In this document: positions 1 through 6,700 of the stretch, in pieces
How the letters are laid out: each line of letters begins with the position of its first letter
How positions within the stretch are numbered: position 1 is the first letter of the stretch
Assembly (NCBI GenBank): GCA_903871435.1
Contig: CAIQGU010000358.1
Span: forward strand, 1-12,385
DNA: 12,385 nt
Reading direction: 5' to 3'
Origin: an uncultured Burkholderiales bacterium
Lineage (GTDB): Bacteria > Pseudomonadota > Gammaproteobacteria > Burkholderiales > Burkholderiaceae_F
Translations under genes and position numbers: made by a program
The notes under the pieces: generated by a model
Told to the model about the DNA's origin: nothing
Seen by the model: only the letters and a program-made list of their open reading frames with translations
The model's database searches: none

Positions 1-281
1 CCGATCTCGCTGCCACCGCTGCCCGACTGACCTGCGGTCATGAAGGCACCGCCTCCACCGCCGCCACCGCCGCCCGCGCCGGCGATGAACACCACGCTGG
101 CCGAGGCGTTTTTGGTCCACGTGCCCGAACTGGTGAATGTCTGGCAGGTCGACGGGGCGAGGGGCGCGCCCTGGACCGTCAGCGGCGTGTTGAAGGTGGC
201 GGATTGGCCGCTTTCCTGAGCCAGCGCCTGAATGGGCAGCGCGAAGGCGAAAGCCAGAAGACCGAAACGACGCATGCGCAT
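1..281 (-). CDS. Glycine-rich domain protein with signal peptide (partial, runs off the left edge)
   Basis: The first 93 or so residues are visible. The N-terminus MRMRRFGLLAFAFALPIQ then ALAQES has the three parts of a Sec signal peptide: an Arg-rich n-region, a hydrophobic core and an Ala-x-Ala site, with cleavage probably after about residue 21. After a short linker comes CQTFTSSGTWTKN and a strand-like stretch leading to AGAGGGGGGGGAF. This matches the start of the glycine-rich tail fibre domain, in which an F-x-x-SGTWT strand precedes a polyglycine region. The gene starts 5 bases after the preceding stop. An export signal on a protein in a tail operon is unusual. It could be a surface or periplasmic phage-encoded factor, or a fibre-like protein whose hydrophobic N-terminus serves another purpose. 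Confidence 0.75.
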   Translation of the reverse strand, partial: MRMRRFGLLAFAFALPIQALAQESGQSATFNTPLTVQGAPLAPSTCQTFTSSGTWTKNASASVVFIAGAGGGGGGGGGAFMTAGQSGSGGSEI

Positions 282-286
282 GGTGA

Positions 287-1414
287 TCAGCCTCCCGCCA
301 GGCCGGCGCTGATGGTGCCGGATGCAATGATCGCATTGAGGGTGCCGGTGGGCAGGCGGACGCTGCCGGACCCGAACGTAAACGACAGCCCGGCACCGCA
401 TCGCAGGCCCTGCCCGACCACGGCCGTTCCGTTGTTCACCGGGTTCATCCAGATATCGAGCGTGCCGGGATTGGTGATCACGAGCTCGCTTGTCAGCGTG
501 CCGCAGTTGGCGAGCAGGCCCGACGTGCCGGTGACGTTCACAGCCCCGCAGAACGTGTAGTTGAGCGGCTTGATGTTGACATCGAGGCCGCGGGTGGCGC
601 TGCCGGTGGCGCGGTCGAACGTGCTGCCGTTCCACAGCATCAGGCCTTCGGCTGCTATGCCGGTCGTGGCCATGCCGTCTGCCGTGGCGGCGCGCTGCCG
701 GTCGAACGTGGCGCCATTGTAGAGGCCGACGCCCTCGATCAGCACCGCCGTGCCGGGCACTGCGTCACTTGTGGCCGCGCGCTCGGAGCTGAACGTGGCG
801 GAGCCGGCGTCCCAGATGTAAGTCACGGCTGCGGCCAGGCCAGCGCCGCTGACACCGTCGCCGATCGTTCCGTCTTTGGCCTGGTTGTAGGCGCTCCCGA
901 TCACGGCGACGCCGGAGCTGTGGGCCTTGGTGAAGATCGCCGTCACGGCCTTGGTGCCGGTGTTCACCGCCGTGACGAACACGGTTTCCTGGTTGGCGCC
1001 GGTATCGACCAGCAGCGAGCTGCCGGGCGCGATCGTGACGGTCGATCCGCGCGCGGTGAACGTCACGGCATTCAGCGTCACGGCCTGGGCGGATGCGCTG
1101 GCGCTGACGCTCTGCGTGGTCGTTGTGGCGTAGGGCTGATGCGTCTGCTGCGTGCCGGTGGCGATCCCCACGGCCGGCACACCGTCAAACCCGGTTTCGC
1201 GCGCGCGGTCGAGGGCGCCGCCGGCGTTGATGAGCTGCGCGACACCGCCGGTCAGAAGGCCGTTGCCGGAGCCCGGGATTGTCTGGTTATCCGCGTTGTG
1301 AAACGCGGTGACGGTGGCACCCTGTGTCGGCGTGGTCGCATCAACCAGCGTGATACCGCCGATCACGGCTGACCCTGCGGCGATCTTCACAACCTCGGAA
1401 TACGATCCGCTCAT
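287..1414 (-). CDS. Repeat-containing phage structural protein, probably tip or fibre associated
   Basis: This 375-residue protein has no family I can name with certainty. Four related repeats can be seen. A degenerate one is at about 66-87 (GALDRARETGFDGVPAVGI). Three more are in tandem at about 201-278: ATFSSERAATSDA, NGATFDRQRAATADG and WNGSTFDRATGSATRG. Repeats of the NG-(S/T)-(T/A)-F/W-DR-x-R type occur in many phage structural proteins. Residues 90-200 are an Ala/Ser/Thr/Val beta segment separating the first repeat from the rest. The C-terminal part (281-375) is a small beta domain with three Cys residues (289, 304, 339) and the phage-like end VRLPTGTLNAIIASGT. No signal peptide is visible. 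The ATG has GGAG 9 bases upstream. Context points to a virion tip or adhesion role. Confidence 0.65.
   Translation of the reverse strand: MSGSYSEVVKIAAGSAVIGGITLVDATTPTQGATVTAFHNADNQTIPGSGNGLLTGGVAQLINAGGALDRARETGFDGVPAVGIATGTQQTHQPYATTTTQSVSASASAQAVTLNAVTFTARGSTVTIAPGSSLLVDTGANQETVFVTAVNTGTKAVTAIFTKAHSSGVAVIGSAYNQAKDGTIGDGVSGAGLAAAVTYIWDAGSATFSSERAATSDAVPGTAVLIEGVGLYNGATFDRQRAATADGMATTGIAAEGLMLWNGSTFDRATGSATRGLDVNIKPLNYTFCGAVNVTGTSGLLANCGTLTSELVITNPGTLDIWMNPVNNGTAVVGQGLRCGAGLSFTFGSGSVRLPTGTLNAIIASGTISAGLAGG
291..296 (-). promoter_or_regulatory. Ribosome binding site of the glycine-rich protein gene
   Basis: GGGAGG lies inside the last codons of the preceding gene, 9 bases upstream of the ATG at 281. 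It supports that start and indicates translational coupling. A second in-frame ATG at 275 is less well placed. Confidence 0.65.
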
Positions 1415-1500
1415 TCACAATGCTCCGGGGTGCTGTGGCCAACGATCCGCCACAGATTGCCCGGCCCAACGGCCGCTTTTCAGTCTGCCGAAATGCTCCC
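1415..1500 (-). other. 86-base intergenic gap with two short inverted repeats
   Basis: This is the longest non-coding stretch between recognised genes. It holds a perfect 5-base stem with a 4-base loop (CGGCC 1462-1466, GGCCG 1471-1475) and a 6-base stem with a 9-base loop (TGTGGC 1434-1439, GCCACA 1449-1454). On the plus strand the first hairpin is followed by CTTTT. On the operon strand no T-run follows either stem, so an intrinsic terminator for the operon is not supported. A GGAG 9 bases upstream of the ATG at 1414 is the likely ribosome site of the next gene. No promoter is recognisable. Confidence 0.3.
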
Positions 1501-2277
1501 CTATGGCGGCCCTTCGCCGCCTGTGCCAGCGCCGGAGCTGGGCGTGCCGGTCGCAGTATAGCTGCTGAGCGCCGTGTAGATGCGCGACAGAACCCAGTTT
1601 GTGGTCGGAATTGCGCCGCTATTGTCCGTATCGGACGGGCGAGGGGCGGTCGGCGAGCCGGTGAACGCAGGCGAGGAGAGCGGGGCGTAGCTGCCCAGCT
1701 GCGACGTCATGGCGTAGCCGCTGAGATTGACCGCCGTCACGGCCGTGGTTTGCACCGTGCCGTCGCCGAACTTATAGCCGCCGCCTGCGTAAATCTGCCC
1801 GCCAACCCCGACAGCTCCGTCGAAATGCCCGGTGCTGCCGTTCACCTGCCCAGTCGCCGCGAAGTTCCCGGTGATGCTGACGTTGCCGGTGATCGTCGCA
1901 CCGCCCGCGCCAACCACCAGGCCGCCGGCCTCGATGTTCACGCCGCCAGCCTGCACGAACAACTCGCCCGTCATCGTCCCGCCAGCGACCGCGAGGTAGT
2001 TCGACGCGGAGAAGTTCGCGACGGTGAACTGATTGACGCTCTCGTTGAGCGACCCAATCGTGATCCAAGCAGAGTCCGCCTGGTTGCGCACTTTGATCGC
2101 GTTGTTGCCCGTGTCGTGCCACCAGACCCCGGCCGTACTGGTCAGCCCCGTGCTGGTGGGCGTCGGCGCCGTCGCCGCCTGAAACATCGTGAAGGCCTGC
2201 AACAAGGCCGTGTTGATCGCCGCCTGCTCAGCCGGTCCGGAAATCGTGCCCGTCGTCGCGACCTGCCCGTTCGCCAT
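1501..2277 (-). CDS. Short tail fibre protein with collar-type repeat
   Basis: This 258-residue protein (from the ATG at 2277) is a trimeric-fibre-like protein. Residues about 1-75 include STAGVWWHDTGNNAIKVRN, an N-terminal attachment-like region. AGGTMTGEL at about 98-106 is the classic fibre motif preceding glycine-rich strand repeats (VNIEAGGLVVGAGGATITG, VSITGNFAATGQVNGSTGHF). Residues about 198-229 hold the phage fibre signature LSSPAFTGSPTAPRP followed by SGAIPTTNWV. Such motifs normally precede a C-terminal tip, but here only a short helix and a Ser/Gly/Pro tail (SSGAGTGGEGPP) remain. No chaperone or peptidase domain is seen. It follows the tip protein gene directly and probably attaches to it. 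Confidence 0.8.
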   Translation of the reverse strand: MANGQVATTGTISGPAEQAAINTALLQAFTMFQAATAPTPTSTGLTSTAGVWWHDTGNNAIKVRNQADSAWITIGSLNESVNQFTVANFSASNYLAVAGGTMTGELFVQAGGVNIEAGGLVVGAGGATITGNVSITGNFAATGQVNGSTGHFDGAVGVGGQIYAGGGYKFGDGTVQTTAVTAVNLSGYAMTSQLGSYAPLSSPAFTGSPTAPRPSDTDNSGAIPTTNWVLSRIYTALSSYTATGTPSSGAGTGGEGPP

Positions 2278-2279
2278 GC

Positions 2280-5267
2280 TCAATACCCCTGCACGAGAAG
2301 ATTGACGGTGCGGGCCACCGCGGTCCCGCCGTTGATGACAGCCACGTTCACGCCGCTCAGCGAAAGGCTGCTCAGCACCAGCGTGTCTCCGCTGGACGCA
2401 TTCAGGATCGTGCCCTGCACCGCCGGCAGCGCAGCGCCCTGCGGGCCGCCGTTGAACGCCACGGCCGTCGCGCCGCCGTCCGGCTTGAATGTCACCGACA
2501 GGCCGGATGTCGGCACGGCGAGCTGCAGGTAATGATCATCCCGCTCCGGCGCGCTCACATAGAAGGTGAAGCTGAGCAGGGCGGCCGTGACGGAGGGATC
2601 GAGCGTCTGGATCTGCATCCGCGCGCGGAACTTCCGCCCCTGGTAGCTGCCCGGCACAAAGCGCTGCCACGCCCCATACCCAGCACCGGCACCGAGATCG
2701 ATGCTGATTTCGGGATAGACATTGGCATTGCCCGCCACCGACGCGCCCAACAGGTCCGTGATGGCCAGCCAGTCGGTGGTGCTGAGAATGTTCTGGCCGG
2801 CCGGATAGCCCGTCGAGGTCCAGTTGATCAGTACGGCGCACAGGGCGTTGCGCCCGACATCGATTTCGTGGCCGGTCGGGATCTGATACGCCCCGCCAAC
2901 CTGGCTGTGCAGCCCGCCGCTGGTGGTGACGATGCCGCTGCTGACCGCGGCGCCGCCCGACACCGTGCCCGTCCAGCCGGTGGCCGCCTCGTTCCAGGTG
3001 TTCAAGATGTTCGAGACGATCGCCGAGCCCTGGATCGAGAGATCGACCGGAGACGAATAGATGATCAGCCCGGGCTCCGGGTTGCAGACGGCAGCCAGCC
3101 AATAGGTATCGTCGCCATAAACCCGGAACGGGGGATGCGCCACGCTGCCCAGGCGCTGCGACGATGTCCACGTTGAGCCTTTGCGAATTTCATAAACGGG
3201 CGAGCGGAAATCGTTGACCTCGATCCAGCTCAGCTCGGTGTATTGGGCGACGTAGCTGGTGGTCAGCCCCGTCGGTGCCGCCAGCGGCCCGGCCAGCGCC
3301 ACACCGGTCACCAGGTGCGGATACGCCATCACCTCATCGAGCGTCGGCGCACCGGCCCCGAAAGCGTTGAACGGCAGAAACTTGAAATAGAGCGTCTGGC
3401 CGACGCGATCGATGGTGATCGGGTAGCGGAAATACGTGCCGGGGCTGAGCCGCACGAGAGGTGCCGAGGCGGGCGCTGCGACCGGCGCGCTGTCGAACAA
3501 GCCTCGAACCAGATAGCTCAGCGCATAGGACGTGCCGGACGTGAGCGTGGCCGTCTGATAGGCGAGATATTCGCCGTCGACGTAGCACAGCGTGTTGCCG
3601 GCGACGGCATCGGCCTGCGTGCCACTCAGCAACTGCGATCCTGTCTCGCCCATGTCCACGCCCAGCGTGTGCGCCGGGTCGATCGTGGGCCCGGTCACGG
3701 CCGGCGTCACAAATGGCAGTGCGTTGGTGGTCAGGCCAATGCGGCTCGATCCATCGAACGTGCCGGCGAGCTGGTAGCTCGATCCGTCGGTCGAGACCCA
3801 GATATCGCAGCCGCCGAAGTTGGCCGGCGCGCCGATCGCCATCCAGATCTCGGTACCGCCTGCGAGGGCGTACGTCGGCTCCCAGATCACCGGCGTGGTG
3901 ACGGCTGAGACTGGCGCGTTGAAGTCAATGCCCGTGGCGAGGCCCTGCTGCGCCTGATAGAGCGGAGCCGAATGCGCGCCGAACAGCGCATCCTCCGCCT
4001 GGATCGACAGCGTCGCGTCGGTGTTCTCGGTGATCTCGGTGATGCGCAGCCAGGTGTCGTTCAGACCCATGTTCGGGTCCGTCACGGCGATGATGTCCAT
4101 CGGATCAAGCAGGATGTATTCCGGGCCGAGCGTGAAAGCATAGGTGTTGCGAACAGCCTCCCGCGCCAGCATCAGCTGGGCGGACATCAGGGCGGCCGAC
4201 TGCAGGCAGAAGAAATGCAGGCTCTTCGTCGCCGCCTTGCGCAGCCTGTAGAGGCTGATGCCGGCGTCATCCTTCGCCTCAACCACGGTCGCATTATAGG
4301 CGTTCGAGCGATCCAGATACTCGACCGACACCGAGTTCATCTGGTCGCTGGGCCGCAGCCTGGTGCACTGAACGGGGTCATGCATGCCGGCGGTGGATGA
4401 GCTGTTGCTATTCGAGCCCTGCGGCGCCTTGAAATCGATGTCCGACAGGCTGTAGAGCGGCGCCGACGGGGCGGTGTAGGTCACGCCGTTCGCGGTGATC
4501 GTGGCATCGCCATAAGGCACGATCCGCAGGACACCGCTGGACCACACGGCCGCAGAGTTCGTGGCTTGCAACAGGTCCTTCAGGAAGCTGCGCGCCTCGG
4601 CCTGATCCGAGATCACCGGGCTGACCACCAGGCCATTCGCCACGCAGTAGTTCGAGTAGTCGGAGAACGCGTCGACGTTCGCGGACGGCATGCCGGCGCC
4701 GTAATAGGCGTTGGTCAGAAAATCCGTGACGACATCGCGGGGATTGGCATCTGGCTGACCGACGACATTGCCGTAGATGGCGAAGCGCACCTCGAAGGTC
4801 AGGTTCGGCAGGTTTGCCGAGTTGCCGAGCGGCATGGCTGCGGCGGCGGCATAGGCGAGACCGCGATAGGACAGCGCCTGATCCGAATGGACGCTGCTCA
4901 TGTAGCTCCAGGGCGACGCGGCGTAGTCCCCGCCATAGCCAGCAAGCGCAAGGCTGGAGAGCGACACCGCGCTGGAGTTGTTCCATACTTGCAGAACGGC
5001 GCTGATCGGGCCTTCGCACAGCCCGATGATCACGCTGGCGCTGTAGGTGTAGCTGCCGCCGCTGGAGCCCTTGCCACCGCCGCCACCGCCCTTGCCGCCA
5101 CTACCGCCGCCGCTCTGCTGGCTCTGGAAATCGCCATACCAGATGAGGTTTCCCGAGACGCGGGCCTGCCCCCAGCCGATCGCGATGGCCTTGCCCGCCA
5201 CCGCCGTCTGCACACGCAGAAAGCTGCTCGGCGTCTGTTTCTGGGTGGAGCTGCTGTTGCCGAACAT
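2280..5267 (-). CDS. Large tail tip / host specificity protein (J- or megatron-like)
   Basis: This 995-residue protein is the central tail tip protein that links the hub to receptor-binding parts. The N-terminus holds VQTAVAGKAIAIGWGQARVS and a Gly/Lys/Ser linker at 52-71, then SYTYSASVIIGLCEGPIS, typical of phage tail proteins of this class. Residues about 150-450 contain the Phage-tail_3-like region (e.g. DFKAPQGS near 280, LGPEYILLDPMDIIAV near 380). About 615-655 is beta-rich (FRYPITIDRVGQTLYFKFLP). Near 690 a fibronectin-III-like strand reads YEIRKGSTW. The C-terminus (about 750-995) is beta sandwich with RFVPGSYQGRKFRARMQIQ. It is shorter than the gene transfer agent megatron (about 1,300 residues) and I do not see its TIM-barrel region. 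It starts 3 bases after the peptidase stop. Confidence 0.88.
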   Translation of the reverse strand: MFGNSSSTQKQTPSSFLRVQTAVAGKAIAIGWGQARVSGNLIWYGDFQSQQSGGGSGGKGGGGGGKGSSGGSYTYSASVIIGLCEGPISAVLQVWNNSSAVSLSSLALAGYGGDYAASPWSYMSSVHSDQALSYRGLAYAAAAAMPLGNSANLPNLTFEVRFAIYGNVVGQPDANPRDVVTDFLTNAYYGAGMPSANVDAFSDYSNYCVANGLVVSPVISDQAEARSFLKDLLQATNSAAVWSSGVLRIVPYGDATITANGVTYTAPSAPLYSLSDIDFKAPQGSNSNSSSTAGMHDPVQCTRLRPSDQMNSVSVEYLDRSNAYNATVVEAKDDAGISLYRLRKAATKSLHFFCLQSAALMSAQLMLAREAVRNTYAFTLGPEYILLDPMDIIAVTDPNMGLNDTWLRITEITENTDATLSIQAEDALFGAHSAPLYQAQQGLATGIDFNAPVSAVTTPVIWEPTYALAGGTEIWMAIGAPANFGGCDIWVSTDGSSYQLAGTFDGSSRIGLTTNALPFVTPAVTGPTIDPAHTLGVDMGETGSQLLSGTQADAVAGNTLCYVDGEYLAYQTATLTSGTSYALSYLVRGLFDSAPVAAPASAPLVRLSPGTYFRYPITIDRVGQTLYFKFLPFNAFGAGAPTLDEVMAYPHLVTGVALAGPLAAPTGLTTSYVAQYTELSWIEVNDFRSPVYEIRKGSTWTSSQRLGSVAHPPFRVYGDDTYWLAAVCNPEPGLIIYSSPVDLSIQGSAIVSNILNTWNEAATGWTGTVSGGAAVSSGIVTTSGGLHSQVGGAYQIPTGHEIDVGRNALCAVLINWTSTGYPAGQNILSTTDWLAITDLLGASVAGNANVYPEISIDLGAGAGYGAWQRFVPGSYQGRKFRARMQIQTLDPSVTAALLSFTFYVSAPERDDHYLQLAVPTSGLSVTFKPDGGATAVAFNGGPQGAALPAVQGTILNASSGDTLVLSSLSLSGVNVAVINGGTAVARTVNLLVQGY
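2286..2290 (-). promoter_or_regulatory. Ribosome binding site that decides the tail fibre start
   Basis: AGGGG lies 8 bases upstream of the ATG at 2277. The TTG at 2283, which would overlap the previous stop as TTGA, is only 2 bases from this site, too close for initiation. The ATG is therefore preferred. Confidence 0.55.
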
Positions 5268-5270
5268 CGA

Positions 5271-5753
5271 TCAGACCGCCGGCCACAGCGTGAAGAACCG
5301 CCGCTTCTGATCGGCCCACTCGCCGATATCACCGCGATCCTCATGGACGATGTTGGCCCGCCACCGCGAATGCACGATCTGTGGCCAGCCGGGATCGACG
5401 ATGATCGCGCCATGGCTGAACGCCCGGCCGAAGCGATAGAGCACCACATCGCCCATCAGCGCCTGGTTCTCCTCGATCTCGGTGGCGTGGTCGAGAACGG
5501 TCGCCATGTAGCGCTCGGCCGAGCGGTGCATGTGCCAGTCCGGCGGATAATAAGGCACCGTCACGGGCGGGATCACGCCGGCATCGGCATAGACACAGGC
5601 CAGCAAGGTGGCGCAATCGACGCCGCCCTTGTCGACGATCTTGCCTGCCGGATCGCGGCGCGCCTTGAGGGTGCCCATGTGGTGATAGCTCGTGCCTATC
5701 CAGCTGCGCGCCTCCGCTGCCACCCGCGCCCGTGCCGCCGCGATATCCGTCAT
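5271..5753 (-). CDS. NlpC/P60 tail-tip peptidoglycan peptidase
   Basis: This 160-residue protein is an NlpC/P60-type cysteine peptidase, expected to cut peptide cross-links in the cell wall so the tail tip can cross it. Visible features are the N-terminal SWIGTSYHHMGTLKA segment, the nucleophile in GGVDCATL (Cys47), the catalytic His in FSHGAIIVD (His114) and a probable third polar residue, His128, in QIVHS. It lacks a signal peptide, as expected for a virion-associated enzyme. The start ATG overlaps the hub gene stop (ATGA). The same frame is open about 360 bases further upstream, but that part is out-of-frame hub sequence. Gene transfer agents and many siphophages carry a peptidase in this position, directly before the large tip protein. 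Confidence 0.92.
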   Translation of the reverse strand: MTDIAAARARVAAEARSWIGTSYHHMGTLKARRDPAGKIVDKGGVDCATLLACVYADAGVIPPVTVPYYPPDWHMHRSAERYMATVLDHATEIEENQALMGDVVLYRFGRAFSHGAIIVDPGWPQIVHSRWRANIVHEDRGDIGEWADQKRRFFTLWPAV

Positions 5754-6700
5754 GTCGCGGTCTCCGGCGGCGGGATATAGGGCTGCCCACCGAAATTGGC
5801 CGTGTTGCCGAACAGACCACAGGTGGCGAGCTGCTTGTCGCACCCGGGATAGGCCGTGAACGTATCGCCGGCCGCGACCGCGTAGGGGAAGGCGGACAGC
5901 AGGATGATGCTGCCGGATGCGCCGCCCGTTGATGGCGACCAGGAGCGGATGGAACGCGCGAAGCCGGCATTCAGCCCCGATGTCATCACCAGGCTGCCGA
6001 GAGTGAAGGTGCCGCTGCCGCTGGGGGCGCCGATGTTCGAGACGATGACGCGCGGCATGCTGCCGGCCGCGGCCGTGCCACTCACAGCGAAGCTGGACGC
6101 CGCGAGCTGGCACCCGGCATCGAACAGCGTATGACGGCAGCCGGCCTGATAGACGTTGATCGGCATCTGCTGATCCAGCAGCTCCAGATGCGAGTTGACG
6201 CTGATCACAGCCGTGGTGCGCCCGAGGTCGACCGTCGCGACCCTGCCGGTGAAGATGTTGACGACGCCGGTGGGCGCCACGACCGGCGAACGCGGAAAAT
6301 CAGGCCAGGCCGCGACGAACGCCCGGTCCACCAGCACGACGGCACCATCGAGCGCGCCACCCTGGAGCGCTGCCAGCCACGGCACGCTTCCGATCTTGTC
6401 GGGATAGGCCGCTCCGGAGATCGGATCGACAGCCCGTGGCGCCACCGTGAATTGCCAGGTGTCGGTGTCGAGCCCGATCTTCCAATGCGCCGTGGCGCGG
6501 CTGCTCTTCTGATCGATCAGCGGCCCAGCATGGGTCCACACATCGCCGCCATAACCGATATCGGTATCGGCCGTAGTGAAGCGCAGCGACGTGCCGCCGC
6601 CGGCGAGGGTGATCGTGTAGAGATCCGCGAAGGCGAAGCTGCGCGTGTCCAGCAGCGCCACCAGCGCGCCGGCGCTGGTCTCGTATTTAACGGTCTTCAC
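5750..6700 (-). CDS. DUF2163 / phage BR0599-family tail hub protein
   Basis: This 316-residue protein follows the DUF2460 gene with a GTGA overlap. It has the two-part build of the family: an N-terminal DUF2163 region (about 1-180) and a C-terminal BR0599 region ending NFGGQPYIPPPE. In gene transfer agents the equivalent is a hub protein at the tail tip. Four cysteines stand out in the second half: C188 and C197 (YQAGCRHTLFDAGC) and C287 and C294 (YPGCDKQLATCG). This spacing suggests metal or Fe-S cluster binding, as shown for the lambda tip protein gpL; the cluster here is inference. The start is GTG, chosen by the stop-start overlap and the family-like N-terminus MKTVKYETSAGALVALL. Confidence 0.9.
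   Translation of the reverse strand: MKTVKYETSAGALVALLDTRSFAFADLYTITLAGGGTSLRFTTADTDIGYGGDVWTHAGPLIDQKSSRATAHWKIGLDTDTWQFTVAPRAVDPISGAAYPDKIGSVPWLAALQGGALDGAVVLVDRAFVAAWPDFPRSPVVAPTGVVNIFTGRVATVDLGRTTAVISVNSHLELLDQQMPINVYQAGCRHTLFDAGCQLAASSFAVSGTAAAGSMPRVIVSNIGAPSGSGTFTLGSLVMTSGLNAGFARSIRSWSPSTGGASGSIILLSAFPYAVAAGDTFTAYPGCDKQLATCGLFGNTANFGGQPYIPPPETAT

Noticed and set aside
1462..1480. Rho-independent terminator after the fibre gene
   Set aside because: The stem has only 5 base pairs, and the T-run lies on the plus strand, not on the strand of the operon.
1420..2532. Plus-strand open frame of 370 codons opposite the fibre gene and the end of the tip protein gene
   Set aside because: It has shadow composition, spans two real genes and the gap, and has no motif.
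5071..5115. CCG/GCC-rich repeats as a microsatellite or regulatory repeat
   Set aside because: They are explained by the glycine linker of the tip protein. The same holds for the tract at 45-80 in the glycine-rich protein.
4566..5780. Plus-strand open frame of 404 codons opposite the tip protein and peptidase genes
   Set aside because: It crosses the junction of two well-supported minus-strand genes and has no recognisable protein features.
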